From: Calamus simplicifolius
Taxonomy: Eukaryota; Streptophyta; Magnoliopsida; Arecales; Arecaceae
Direction of reading: 5' to 3'
DNA: 64,000 nucleotides
Assembly (NCBI GenBank): GCA_900491605.1
Contig: UESW01004628.1
Span: 317,199-381,198 of the forward strand
How positions within the stretch are numbered: the first letter of the stretch is position 1; each line of letters opens with the position of its first letter. Below the pieces are notes generated by a model. That model saw only the letters and a program-made list of their open reading frames with translations. It was not told the DNA's origin and ran no database searches. The position numbers and the translations under genes were made by a program. Below are positions 31,989 to 44,477 of the stretch, piece by piece.

Positions 31989-32075
31989 TTATAGTTATGA
32001 CTTTTTGGGATAAGAGAGGATATCCCTCTGAAGGAGGATATCTCCTTTTATTCCCTATTTCAAACACTACTTAAA
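31654..32075. mobile_element. Second MITE-like inverted repeat, interleaved with the first
   Basis: The left arm GGTAGTATTTGAAATAGGGG (31654 on) pairs with CCCTATTTCAAACACTAC (ending about 32075); TTA precedes it and TTA follows it. Inner arm sequence also pairs (CCTAAAAACCATAAATATAAG against CTTATAGTTATGACTTTTTGGG). It begins inside the 31381-31988 element and ends outside it. Confidence 0.6.
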
Positions 32076-34601
32076 TGACACTAGTTTGAAAAATTGGCCC
32101 TACGAACCATGTGAGATTAGCTTGCCCAATAGAAATGTTATCTTGGGACCTTTTAAGTCATGTTTTGGCCAATTAGAAATGCTATACTGGGACCTTCAAG
32201 CCATGTTTTTTTTAACGCCCAAAGTTTGCATATTTTTTTTACAACCCTAAAAATTTAAGTAAAAAATAATTAATAGTAAAAAAAATTAATTATATTTTTT
32301 ATTTCATGTGAAAATATTTTGAAGTATTACAATTTTTTCTTATAAATTAGTTAGAATTTATCTCGAGCTAGGTTATTAATATTGCAAGCTAGCCAAAAAC
32401 TACTTTAAACTGAATCATTGATGCTGGAGGGGATGGCTTCACGCCACAAGGTAATTAGAATCTATCCAAACTATATATTATTGGTGCTGCAAAGGTAATT
32501 TTACACCATGATAGGACATACCACTGCCTCATGAGTAGCTTTTTTTTTTTTTTTTTTTTTATGCCCATCAACTTCTCTAATTTTGAATTGACTCCGATAT
32601 CATTTGTAATACCTCGTACCATGCCAAAATTATGTGACTCAAAAACTCAAGTAAATATTAATTGGTAGAAGGAAAACTTAAATTATAAATTATGCACATA
32701 ACATTTTTCTTTTCCATATGATGTCGAATTTTAAGGTATTACATATTTGGGCTACTAGATTGTATTAGATTAAATTTTCAATCCAAACCAACAAAAACGA
32801 ATAAAAAAAATTATGTGCAATGGATCTTCTCAAAACTAATGCTAATTTAATACCATCTTAATTTAAACTTTATAACAAATACATCTAAATTTAAAAAAAT
32901 TAAATAGATTTAATCGATCATATGGTTCGTATAATAAGCTAATTAATAAGTGCATATATATTATCGTGGTCTCTGCATGAAAATCCGTTCAAGAATAGCT
33001 TTGTTTGATCTGTTGACACTTGTGGCTATGAAACTTTGGATTGGAGGGACGAAGCAAGCACCTGGACGGATTCTTGGTTCTAGGATGAGAAGAGCGAATC
33101 CTGACAAAAGTCATGTCAAAGATTCAGTTTCGTGGTGAGACCAAATATATCTATCGCTCCTCCAATGAGATCATTGCTGATATATATATATATATTTAGT
33201 ACGTGCAAGCTGGTCATTTGATATGTTCTTCAATTCTCCCTTTCGTTCAAATATTGGCATTGAAAATAGAGTCCTGCATGTCACGCCCGTCCAACCTCAA
33301 TGCATGAAAATTGAAAAGTAGTGGTTCCAGGTGGAATCGTAGACATTAGACTCGCTGAATCTAATCAATGCCCCCATCGCACGGCTCGGGAGCTGTCGCT
33401 GTAGCTCCTTCGATGATTGATTGGAGCGCGTGGATTTTTAGCCTGTAACGTGCCAAAAACCTCTACGTCTGCTGCCAATGTCAACTTAATTTTATTCAAT
33501 CCGAATTCTAATAAATAAATAACTGGGGAGAAAACCATTTTCTCATATTGATCACTATATATGTGCTTAGTTGCTGTTGGCTTTCTTGCATGAATAATTC
33601 CTTAATTGTTATCGTAATAACTTTTATTATACGGTCATCTTTGGTAATAATTAAACTATCCTAATTATAAATATATATCACGGTAATTGGCAAATCAGAA
33701 TTTGTTCATCTGTCATGCATAAATTATTTAAATTTTGGTCGACATAATAATATCAACCATTTTTTATCGTTCTCTATTTTTCTTTTCTAGTGAGAATAAT
33801 TATTTTGCATCATGGTTTATTATCTGTTATGTAGTGCTTGGATGCAATTAATATAGTTGTTTTATAAAGAAAAAAATAATGATGGGTACATCATGCACTA
33901 GATTTAAGCAAACACAAGGGCTTATAAGGGGATTTGATTGACAATGTACATCACAACACAAATAAAAGTATGGGATTGAATAAATACCATAACTTTTATA
34001 CTTGTATCCTATCTTTCGACCTATTTATATTTTTCCAATGTTTTATAGAAATACCATTTTATTTCTTTTATTCCTTTCATTCATTCTCTTATTTTAGTCT
34101 TTTTCTTCTTTTGTACTCTTGTTGATCTTGCTCCTTTTCTTCCAATATGTTGATAATAATATTATTATTATACCAAATCTTTTCGAAGTAGAAATCAACA
34201 TTATATATATATATATAGTTCATGTTATTTTTTTATTCTTAAATTTATATAATTTAAAAGTTTTAAAAATAAAAACTAAAATAATTTAGAATTCATGTGA
34301 ATCCAAAGATGAAAAAGATGATTAAATTCTAAACTGGGATATATTTAAATATAATCAAATTTATCTATATATATATATATATATAGAAAAAACCTTATTT
34401 ATGTATCAAGCAAATATACTACATATTCTTTTCTCTTAATTATAATGATAGATGTTTGTACCACATATCCTACCTTTTCAATTATCGTTACATAAGATTA
34501 TGTACAGCCTTTTTTTTTCTCAATTATGATCATACAAGGTTGCACTCAGTGCTATGCAGTTCTCGAGCAATGCACTCCAACTCTCTTAATTATAATGATA
34601 G
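32076..34601. other. AT-rich intergenic DNA, no gene seen
   Basis: Contains poly(T) at 32539-32560, (TA)n runs at about 33179-33196, 34203-34219 and 34366-34384, and only short frames (for example 32950-33138, 33934-34125) without protein patterns. A 19-base sequence CTCTTAATTATAATGATAG occurs at 34433-34451 and again at 34583-34601, right against the element 2 LTR. Confidence 0.6.
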
Positions 34602-35749
34602 TGTTGCCATAGAAATCCGCTCTCCAACTCGAACGAGGCTTGCCTCCGAATCTGAGTGACGACCTTTCGCTAGGACAGACCTGCAAGACAGTCCTCACGT
34701 AGAGAACGTTGGGGGTGTCTCCTGTGGAAGACCCTTTGATGCCTAAGTTAATGAAAATTTACAGCAAGCAGATATGAGGAAAAGGCTCTTGCAGAAGAGT
34801 CCTTCAAGAATGGCCTCTCGAAAGATCTGAATGCTACTTGAGCTTTAATGGGATTTTCAGTAAGAGAGTGCGCATACCTGAAAAGATTTTTGAAAAGGTA
34901 TTTATAGATTGTCTGAATATTAGTGGATTGCTTACCTGACTCCTCGAACGTATCTTGGAAAGTAGGAAATCAGAATTATTTGACTCTGATTCGAATCAGA
35001 TTTATTACGAGGCCGGTGTGATTCAAATCCTATATGAATCTGATTGGTTACAAGGTTGGTAGGATTTGAATCCTGTTCGTTAGAGGATCAACGGTTAGGA
35101 AAACTAGTGTGTGCTTTGAGATTTGGTTATTTATAGACTCTAGGCTACATTTGGCATCATTGGGTTTATTTTCCTCTTAGGATGGTTGGGGACCCACATG
35201 GTCTTGCCAGATAATCATGGATTTGGACTTTCGTTAATTTTCCACACTTGGCTCTTTGAGGAAACTACTTTGAACATCAAGTGATCAGAGCCATTCATTG
35301 TATGAAGGATTTATCATGATGATAAGTAGCAAGCGCACTTGGACTAGATGTAGAGGTAGCTCGGTCCCGCAAAGGTTCAAGGATACCTCAGTTTTGCCAA
35401 GGAATAAAAGTGACTCGGTCTGACCGAAGCATAGGAATAGTTTGGTCTGGCCAAAGCATAGGAATAGCTCGGTCTTGCCGAGGTATAATAATAGCTCGGT
35501 CTTACCGAGGTATAAGGGTAGCTCGGTCCGATCGAGGTATAAGGGTACCTTGGTTCTGCCGAGTATAAGGATAGCTCAGTCCGATCGAGGTATAAAAATA
35601 GTTCAAAATCATCGAAGCTCGGACCTATCGATGTATGGCAATTTTGTCTTTTTCTACATGTGATATCTGGCGGGCAAAAATTAAAAATGATCCTAACTTT
35701 TTTGTCACATGCACCAATATTGATGCGATGACAATTTTATCCTATATCA
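34602..35749 (-). repeat. 3' LTR of element 2 (1148 bp)
   Basis: Written on the plus strand it runs TGTTGCCATAG to CCTATATCA, then the reversed polypurine tract (ATGCCCCCCACTCCC). It holds about ten 27-28-bp hairpin units (35345-35600; CTCGGTCTTGCCGAGGTATA type). A minus-strand TATAAATAA lies at about 35128-35136. Confidence 0.88.
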
Positions 35750-36164
35750 CATGCCCCCCACTCCCTAGTCCGAAGCGAAGGTTCGGGCATAGGGAGTAGA
35801 GTTTCAGGTGGCTTTATTTGGATGGAAGGATTTGAATTCGAGGAGGTGTGCAATGATGGTCTCATAAATGCTACGTCACTGCCTGACTATTTTCTTCAGT
35901 AGGTGAAATGGAACCCTTCGTTTCTTGTAAACGATGATTGGAGAGATGATATGCAGCAAATCCCTGCTCTTATGGCATCCACGCTGGCAACCTAGGCATT
36001 TGAGGATCCTCCTCGATAATATCCTGCCCTGATGCCAAGGCGGTTTAAAAAGGGGCCTGGTGGCATTTTCCCTTGCGACACTATTTCTTTGTTTCTTCTC
36101 CAAAGATTCATCTCTCAAAACTACTGTGATGCCGTTTGAAGCTTGTCCCTTTCAACTCGGAAAT
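35750..36164. other. Element 2: polypurine tract and upstream region of the antisense gene
   Basis: 35750-35768 is the reversed polypurine tract. The rest matches the region of element 1 around 15120-15500 in layout and carries the presumed start region of the antisense gene. No clear TATA box. Confidence 0.5.
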
Positions 36165-37954
36165 ATGAAAGGCCCGAGCGATATGGTCTCCGTGATGACC
36201 TCAGAAAATTTGGATAGTTATGTTAAGGATTTGGACGAGTTATGTTAAGGATTTGGATGCACACCCAGAGTTGTCGAAGCAAGAAAAGGAGGATTTGATC
36301 ATCCTTTGCAGTGGTTGGATACTCTCAACTAGTGTTCTCTTGGCGAAAGATGCCCTTTTCACTGCCGGGCTTAGCCCTGTTGATTCCCAAAGTAAGCTTT
36401 TGCCCCCTTCTTATGCTAATTATATCTTAGCGATTTTACTACAGACTAAATTATCGTCTATTGTATCTGCAGCCGATAGGTCAGAGTTCATGGCCCAGAT
36501 GAAGAGGGAGTGAGATAAGCACCAGAGAAAAATTGATTTTGGAAAAAGGCACAAGTCTGAGCAAAAGCTCCATCTTTTTGAACCGCATTCAAAGGAGGCG
36601 AAATGAACCAAGATTGGCCGGCAATCCTCTCACCAAAAAGGAGACAGGAGTGTCGGTAGTAAGAGAGAAGTCTCCCCCATCAAAGGGAAAACCAATAGTA
36701 GAGGAGGGATAGGTGGTTGAAGAAAACTTAGAAATAATCGTCGAGGCTTCCCACCTATGCACAAGTAATGGTGATACTGGATGACTCTGATGGAATGCCG
36801 CCGACTGGTTCTATAGCCCATTTTCTTGAAGATAAAAAGTTATTCTCTGAGGGTGTTAGCAGTCCAAAAGCGCCCTTTGTGCGCGAGGAAGAACCCTTAG
36901 CCTTGATTGAGGAGGTGAGGGAAGTTGTTATAGACGCCGAGGCATAGGAAGGGCCTTATGCCGGGATCTCCTTCTCGAAGAACCAAGGGAGGTTGAAGGA
37001 AAAACTGAGGTGCCGAAGAGGCTGGAGGAAATGGAGCAAATGCCCATGGATCAAGAGGAGTCCTTGGACGAGGAGGAGGATTAAAATGAGATTCCTCTAG
37101 CCGAAGTATCAGAAAAAGGTGTCGAGAAGGCTGAGGCTTTTGAGGCTTCCCAGATCAAGGCTCTGGTTGAAGAGGCAAAGCGAATTGAAATTCCTTGGAC
37201 CGAGGCCATTCAGATCAGCTCTTCAGCCATGAATCTGCTTTCACCTGATCCAGACACTAAGAAAATGATGGTTGTCCTGATGCGGTCTGTATTGTATAAA
37301 GAGGAAGGCTCTTCGGTGAGTGGGCCCGTTGAAGAGGATCTTATTGAAGCGACATTTGGGTGATCTGGGATGCCGAAGGATACTTACCTTTTACCAAAAA
37401 TTGACAACCATCCTCTTATAAGGATTGCAACAACATATGCTTCCTAGGTAAGTCAAGGCATCAAAACACCCTGTTGTTATTGGTTAATCTGGTTGAACCT
37501 CCTCACCTGAGTTTTATTCGCAGGCTGCTTTAACAATAAGGTCGCTGAGCAGGCGTCTATATTTAGCTACGGGAGCTTGTGATCAAGCCAGGAAAGAGGT
37601 CACCATCCTTCGAAAAAGGGCAGGATCGGTCGATAAGCTTTCCAAGGCCTTGCTGCTAGCCCAGGAGAAGCTGGCGGATTCAAAAAATGCAGAACATATC
37701 TCTACAGAAAAATTTCAAGCCAAAATCAATGAGCTTAAGGGAGCTCGCGAATTGGTTAATAAGGCCCGATTGGAATTACTGCAATGCAGGTTCGAGCATG
37801 CTCAAGAGATAGAGGCTTTGAAAAGATACTTCAACGAGAGGTGGAATGACTTGAATAGGAGTTTCGATGAGGAAAGGAACACTTTGAATAGAAGGCTTGC
37901 TGAAGAGGATAATAAATCCAGGTGGCACTGAGATCGGATTGCCAAACTTACTGA
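36165..37954 (+). pseudogene. Antisense gene of element 2, first part (before the Athila insertion)
   Basis: Start ATG at 36165 (MKGPSDMVSVMTSENLD) corresponds to the element 1 start at 15117. Most of the Transposase_28-like head (about 150 residues) is lost at a short duplication near 36220-36255, and the sequence resumes at DAHPELSKQEKEDLiiLcsG. GT-AG introns at 36392-36472 (81 bp) and 37448-37523 (76 bp) match introns 1 and 2 of element 1. A coiled coil follows (37650-37931), ending rWH*DRIAKLTE, where the Athila-like element interrupts. Several stops and frame slips are present. Function not known. Confidence 0.78.
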
Positions 37955-37958
37955 ATTT

Positions 37959-37977
37959 TGGCGTCGTTGCCTGGAAC
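37959..37977 (+). other. Primer binding site of the Athila-like element
   Basis: TGGCGTCGTTGCCTGGAAC differs in a few bases from the TGGCGCCGTTGCCGGGGA primer site used by many plant gypsy elements. It lies four bases from the junction with the interrupted gene. Confidence 0.85.
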
Positions 37978-39050
37978 TTAAGTGCGTTGTTTTGAAAAAA
38001 AAAATTAATTATAAAAAATTAAATAAATAAACAAATAAATAAATAATTAGATTAATTTTCTCTTAATTTTATTCTTAATTATTGAATAGTTATTGTCTTT
38101 TATTTTTTTTCCTTAATTGTTAGAATTGCATATTTTCTTTTTAACATAAAAAAAAAAAATTATTACTTTCCTTCTTGTTACAAATCCACTTTTAACCTAA
38201 TCAAATTTCCTTTTAATTAACTTACCTTAAAAAAAACCTGAAAGAAAACCCTAAGACACCTTCCATAAAATAATTAATTTAAGAAAAAAAATATATATAA
38301 AAATAAAATATATAAATAAAATAATTATTTTATTTCTATGCTTAGATTGACTTAGGTAAATTTATTTTCTGCAAAAAACTCAAAATTCTTCCATTGACAT
38401 CTCATAATTTATTAGGAAATTAGAAACCTAATCACAAAAATCTTTTAAAAAAGTAATTAGATTAATTTTGTTTGATAATTTCAAGAGCTGGACATCTGCT
38501 TGTTGCATAGCATTTTCATAATTAACTTTAAGGGCACAAACCCCTAATCAAGATAAGGTGGGGATTTCATCACCCTTCCTTGGCCCACAAACCACATCCT
38601 TCATTTACATTAACCCAAACCTTTAACTCTAAAATTAATTAGACATCAGCCCCTAAGGAACTCGAGCTCAATAGGACAAGGCACCCAAAAGAGTTGGACC
38701 GGGTCGAGATTGACTGCTTAACTGGTGTCTAGAAAAGGAAAGGAAAGTGTTACTTAATTGGTTCGTTCGCTTACCTAGTAAGCAACGGGGGGACCCCCAC
38801 TTACCCTTAACTGGCTAGTTGATCAGCTAATTTTTGACTTGGAGGGCTCCAAGGCGGTCTTGAAGTTAGGAGCTGTCTAGATCTAGGGTAAACCTAGAAT
38901 AGAGAGTCTAATCTTTGTTAACTTGATTGCTAAGAATTATTAAACCCTAATTAAATTATTCACCCTTAGTTCTAGGAATCTTTTAGGATATTTTCTTTAG
39001 AATCTTCTTCTTTCTTCTATTAATAAAAATAATAATAATAAACTAAATTA
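37978..39050 (+). other. Leader of the Athila-like element, no gene
   Basis: AT-rich untranslated leader with many short poly(A)/AATAA runs and two CT-rich stretches; typical of Athila leaders. No protein pattern. Confidence 0.7.
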
Positions 39051-39080
39051 TTGTTTGCTTTAGAGTCATTGGTAGGGTGT

Positions 39081-40516
39081 ATGCTTGGTCGCCGATCGTT
39101 GCAACCCAACCTTATACCCTTAGATCCTGAGATAGAAAGAACTATTAGAGCAAACAGACTCAGAATTATGGATCCTAATAACGAAAATAATCAACCACGA
39201 CAGTTAAAAGAGTATTTCACTCCTTCAAGGTATACCTACTCTCCCTGCATTCAAGTGCCTCCAGTAGAGGCTGTCCAATATGAAATTAAGTCAAGTGTAA
39301 TCCAAATGTTACCATCTTTCTATGGACTTACAAATGAGGATCCCTACAAACACTTAGATGAATTCTTGGAAATTTGCTCAACTGTCAAGATTCAAAATTT
39401 CTCGATGATGCACTTAGGCTTAAGTTATTCCCTTTTTCCCTAAAAGATAAAGCCAAGTATTGGTTAAATTCATTAGACACTGTTATAATTTCAACTTGGG
39501 ATCATCTTCAGAGAGAATTTCTTAAGAAATATTTTCCTATAGGAAAAACGAATCAAATTAGAAAAGCCATAACAAGTTTTTCCCAGACAGATGGAGAAAT
39601 GTTCCATGAGACATGGGAGAGATTCAAAGAACTGATTAGAAAATGTCCACATCATGCTATACCCAAATGGCAACTGGTTCAGTGCTTTTATGATGGTTTA
39701 TCAGAAAAGCATAGGCAAATGGTTGATGCTTCATGTGGTGGGACATTTATGTTAAAAAATGAACATGAAGCTTGGCAACTCTTTGAGACATTGAGTGAGA
39801 ATTCATTACATCACATGTCAGTTGCTCGTCGAGACCCTCCCATAGAACCTAAAAGAGGTGGAATATATGAAATAGGTCATTCTACAGATATCTATACTAA
39901 GGTAGATGAATTATCCCATAAACTTGACCGGATTCTACAAGTTGGAAAACATCTCTTCCCCATCTACTCAATTACATGAGGTCTGCATAATTTGTTCGAG
40001 TCCAACCCATTCTATAGGTGAATGTCCAGCTGCATACCAATTTCCTGAACTTGTTCAAGAGCAAGCCCACCAAGCCCAAACCCGATTAGCTCCTAGAACA
40101 GGAAATGATCCATTTGCAAATACTTACAATCCTGGCTGGCGAAATCATCCAAATTTTTCTTGGAAACCTCAACCTGTAACCAATTCATCGATCAGACCTA
40201 ATTATCAAGAAACCAATTTTAGAAGCATGCCATATTCACAATATCCAAACATCCCACAACCTCCACCGAATAATCAGCCTACTTTTGAAGACAAAGTGTT
40301 ACAAGCATTGAAAGGGCTAGAAATGAATACTCAAATCCTTCACTCCCACACACAATCTATTGCAAAACTAGAAACTCAGATAGGTCAATTAGCCACAGCA
40401 TTCAGTAGAAGGGAGGAGGGTAAGTTACCTAGTCAGCCTATCGATAACCCGAAAGGACAATTCATGGCTGAAGGTTCCAATAGTCCTGACAAATTCCAGA
40501 ACATGCTAAATCAGTC
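39081..40516 (+). pseudogene. gag of the Athila-like element, two frameshifts
   Basis: An ATG at 39081 (MLGRRSLQPN) or 39168 (MDPNNENNQ) may start it. The capsid-like Retrotrans_gag domain lies at about 39290-39750 (IQMLPSFYGLTNEDPYKHLD; LKLFPFSLKDKAKYWLNSL; FLKKYFPIGKTNQIRKAI). The frame shifts near 39400 and again near 39945. The last part (39906-40520) has the zinc knuckle CIICSSPTHSIGEC (CX2CX4HX4C, intact) and a Pro/Asn/Gln-rich tail with a short coiled coil. Its ATGA overlap with the next frame at 40517 may be a third slip. Confidence 0.88.
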
Positions 40517-42671
40517 ATGACTCTCAGAAGTGGAAAAACATTGAACCCACCTGAACCAACCCAGAAATTAGAAGTGGCTAAACCAGAAAAGAGAAGAAAT
40601 GAAGAAGAAAAGGAATTCAATGATCAAGCAATCATACCTAAAGCCCCATTCCCTAGTGCTTTAGAATCTCCTTTGCCTTCAGATAAGAAGAATATAAAAA
40701 TGAATGAGATGCTTGAGTTATTTAAGCAAGTCCAAATAAACTTACCTCTTCTCGATGCTATCAAGCAAGTTCCAGCTTATGCCAAATTTTTGAAGGATCT
40801 ATGCACACAAAAACGGAAAGCCAAGACACAAATACCAAAAAAGATACATTTGACTGAGCAAGTCAGCTCAGTTGTTCAGCAAATAACCCCACCCAAACTA
40901 AAAGATCCTGGTACCCCGATTATATCATGTGTCATAGGAAACTTCACAATCAAGAAAGCATTATTAGATTTGGGTGCGAGTGTAAACCTTCTCCCAAGTT
41001 CAGTGTATGAGTTATTTGGATTTGGAGAGTTGAAACCCACGACAGTAACACTACAATTGGCAGATAGATCAGTCAAAGAACCTCGTGGAATATTGGAAGA
41101 TGTATTAGTAAAGGTGGATGAATTCTATTTTCCTGTCGACTTCCTTGTGTTAGATATGGAATCTAGCGGTAATCCTAACCAAATTCCCATCATCCTTGGA
41201 AGACCTTTTCTAGCTACTGCTAATGCATGTATAAATTGTAGAACAGGTGTGATGGATGTATCTTTTGGAAACAAGAAGATGAGATTAAATATTTTTAATG
41301 CTTCCCAAGGACCACCTGTGTATGATTTAAATGAAGTAAACATGATAGAGGAAGTAGTAGATAAGAAATTCCAAAGTTTGATTGATTCGGATCCTTTACA
41401 AACATGTCTTACACATTTTGGAATAGATGACTTTGATATTGATGAGTATACCAAAGAGATAAACATGTTATTAGAACCACCTAAGTTCGACACCATCCCT
41501 CCTTGGACTATAAAATATGAACCACTTCCAACTAAACCAAGTCCTTTAATACCATCCTTGGAAGAACCACCCCAACTAGAATTGAAACCTCTTCCAGATG
41601 ACTTAAAATATTCATTCCTTGGACCCAATGATACCCTTCCAGTAATCATTGCATCTACCCTAACCTCTGAGCAAGAAGATAAATTGGTAGATGTACTTAA
41701 AGAACATAAAGAGGCAATTGGATGGACAATAGCTGATCTTAAGGGAATTGACCCTTCCGTTTGCATGCACCATATTCATAGTGAAATTGAAGCCAAACCA
41801 CATAGAGACATGCAACGAAGGCTAAATCCAAACATGAGGGATGTTGTTAAGAAAGAAGTAGTAAAATGGCTTGATGCTGGTATCATTTATCCAATTTCAG
41901 ATAGCCAATGGGTCAGTCCAATCCAAGTAGTACCTAAAAAATCGGGTATTACCGTGATTAAAAATGAAAAGGGCGAATCAATTCCTACTCGCACATCAAC
42001 TAGTTGGAGAGTGTGTATAGATTATCGAAAGTTGAATGCCGTGACTAGGAAAGACCACTTTCCTTTGCCTTTTATCGATCAAATTCTAGAACGGCTAGCG
42101 GGACAAAGTTTCTTTTGTTTCTTAGATGGATATTCAGGATACAATCAAGTCCCAGTATTTCCTGCAGATCAAGAAAAGACCACCTTCACTTGTCCCTTTG
42201 GAACATTTGCCTTTAGACGCATATCCGTTTGGTCTTTGTAATGCACCAGCCACTTTTCAACGATGTATGTTGGCCATATTTTCTGATATGATTGGTCAAT
42301 TTTTGGAAGTATTTATGGATGATTTTTCAGTTTTTGGTGCATCATTTGATAGCTGCCTCGAGAACTTGACTAAGGTACTGAAACGATGTATGGAAATGAA
42401 TTTAGTCCTAAGTTGGGAGAAGAGCCATTTTATGGTTCGTGAGGGAATTGTGCTTGGACACATTGTTTCAGAGCGAGGTATTGAGGTTGATAAAGCCAAG
42501 GTTGAATTGATCTCAAATCTACCACCCCCAACCTCAGTTAAACAAGTACGATCTTTCCTTGGTCATGCTGGTTTTTATAGACGCTTCATCAAAGATTTCA
42601 GTAAAATTTCTCGACCATTGTGTAATTTGTTGACCAAGGATAGTTCTTTTAATTTTGATAAGATTGTCTAA
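40517..42671 (+). pseudogene. Protease and reverse transcriptase of the Athila-like element
   Basis: A 574-codon frame (40517-42241) starts MTLRSGKTL, then the aspartic protease with ALLDLGASVNLLP (about 40960-41000; DLGAS is usual for Athila in place of DSGAS) and IPIILGRPFLATA. RT follows: WVSPIQVVPKKSG, WRVCIDYRKLNAVTRKDHFP, CFLDGYSGYNQ, and after a frameshift near 42215, YPFGLCNAPATFQRCM and the catalytic FMDD (about 42313-42324, intact), then LGHAGFYRRFIKDFS. It would make DNA from the element RNA. The frame ends at 42671 before RNase H. Confidence 0.92.
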
Positions 42672-43200
42672 CAGCCTATAACATCCTTCGAACTGCTTTG
42701 ACCACTGCACCAATTATCAAGCCCCCAGATTGGACCATACCTTTCGAAATCATGTGTGATGCTTCTGATTATGCTGTAGGGCAGTTCTAGGACAGAAACT
42801 CAATCGAGAAACCCCATGTAATTTATTATGCTAGCAAAACTCTTTCAGATGCACAAATGAACTATACTACCACTGAAAAAGAATTACTAGCAGTTGTGTT
42901 TGCCCTAGAAAAGTTTAGATCATATCTGTTAGGGTCTAAGGTTTTAGTTTATTCAGATCATGCAGCGTTGAGGCATCTTATATCAAAAAAGGATACAAAA
43001 CCCAGACTGATTAGATGGATCCTTCTACTACAAGAATTTGATCTAGAAATCTTAGATAAGAAGGGTTCTGAAAATATGGTAGCAGATCATATCTCTAGGA
43101 TCTCAGTGGAATACAATAAAGAAATAATCAGAGATAGTTTCCCTGATGAGCAATATTCTCAATTTCCCATAGCAGTCTTCCCTGGTTTGCCCACATTGTG
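42672..43200 (+). pseudogene. RNase H of the Athila-like element
   Basis: Begins with stops and a frame slip (42672-42856, with cDaSdyAvG-like residues at about 42760), then an open frame with MNYTTTEKELLAVVFALEKF (about 42857-42916) and SDHAALRHLISKK (42953-42990). The catalytic D, E and D residues appear present across the break. A single RNase H, unlike the two in the Tat elements. Confidence 0.85.
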
Positions 43201-44475
43201 AATTATTTGGCAACAGGAAAAGTACCTTCCCACTGGACAAAACAAGAAAAAGATAGATTTTTCTCACAAATCAAATATTACTTTTGGGAAGACCCTGAAT
43301 TATTTAAGTACTGTTCAGATCAGGTGATTAGGCGATGTGTCCCCGAAAGTGAATTCAAAAGTATACTTAACTTCTGTCATTCTCTTGCCTGTGGAGGACA
43401 TTTTAGTGGAAAGAAAACTGCAGCAAAGGTACTGCAAAGTGGGTTTTATTGGCCAACTCTTTTTAAAGATGCACATGAATTTGCCGTAATTGTCTCCAAT
43501 GTCAACAAACAGGAAATATATCTCGAAAAGACATGATGCCCCTAAACCCTATCTTGGTTGTAGAAATTTTTGATGTATGGGGTATTGATTTTATGGGCCC
43601 ATTTCCTTCCTCTTTTGGATTTGAATACATTCTAGTGGCAGTTGATTATGTGTCAAAATGGATTGAAGCCATGGCAACTCGAACCAATGACCATAAAGTT
43701 GTAATCAAGTTTATTCAGCATAATATCCTTAGTCGTTTTGGATGCCCAAGGGCTATAATTAGTGATGGGGGTACACATTTCACGAATAGACACTTTGAAG
43801 GATTAATGAACAAATATGGAATTACTCATAAGGTAGCTACACCTTATCATCCCCAAACTAGTGGCCAAGTTGAAATATCAAATAGAGAAATTAAACATAT
43901 CCTTGAAAAAACGGTGAGACCTGATAGGAAAGATTGGTCAGAACGTTTGGATGATGCATTATGGGCTTATCGTACTGCATTTAAAACTCCCATAGGAATG
44001 TCTCCTTACAGGCTCGTATTTGGAAAAGCCTGCCATTTACCTGTAGAATTAGAACACCGTGCATTTTGGGCCATCAAGCAATTTAATTATGATATGAAAA
44101 ATGCAGGTGTCAATAGAAAACTTCAATTGAATGAGTTAGAAGAGCTACGAAATGATGCATATGAAAGCTCAAAAATTTATAAAGAACGAACCAAAGCATA
44201 TCATGACAAATTTATTAGTAGAAAAATTTTGAACCAAATCAAAAAGTATGGCTTTACAATTCAAGATTACACCTTTTCCTGGAAAACTTCGTTCACGATG
44301 GAATGGACCTTTTATAGTAACTCAAGTATTTCCCCATGGAGCTGTAGAGCTTAAAGACCCCAAGCAAGGAAATACATTCAAAGTAAATGGCCAACGTTTG
44401 AAACCATATATAGAAGAAATTAATGATGGAGAAGTTGTTGAATCAATTGATCTTGTGAACCCAACACTATCATAA
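43198..44475 (+). pseudogene. Integrase of the Athila-like element
   Basis: HHCC region 43330-43540 (CHSLACGGHFSGKKT ... with the CC pair disturbed by a frame slip near 43500), DDE core with GIDFMGPFPSSFG (43580-43620), VDYVSKWIEAMA, ISDGGTHFTNRHF (43762-43800) and HPQTSGQVEISNREIK (43851-43898), so D, D and E are in place. After a slip near 44250 the C-terminal domain reads KLRSRWNGPFIVTQVFPHGA and VNGQRLKPY, ending at 44475. Confidence 0.9.
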
Positions 44476-44477
44476 TA

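Noticed and set aside
41125..41766. 213-codon minus-strand frame opposite the Athila-like protease/RT
   Set aside because: Shadow of a clear pol frame with RT motifs on the plus strand.
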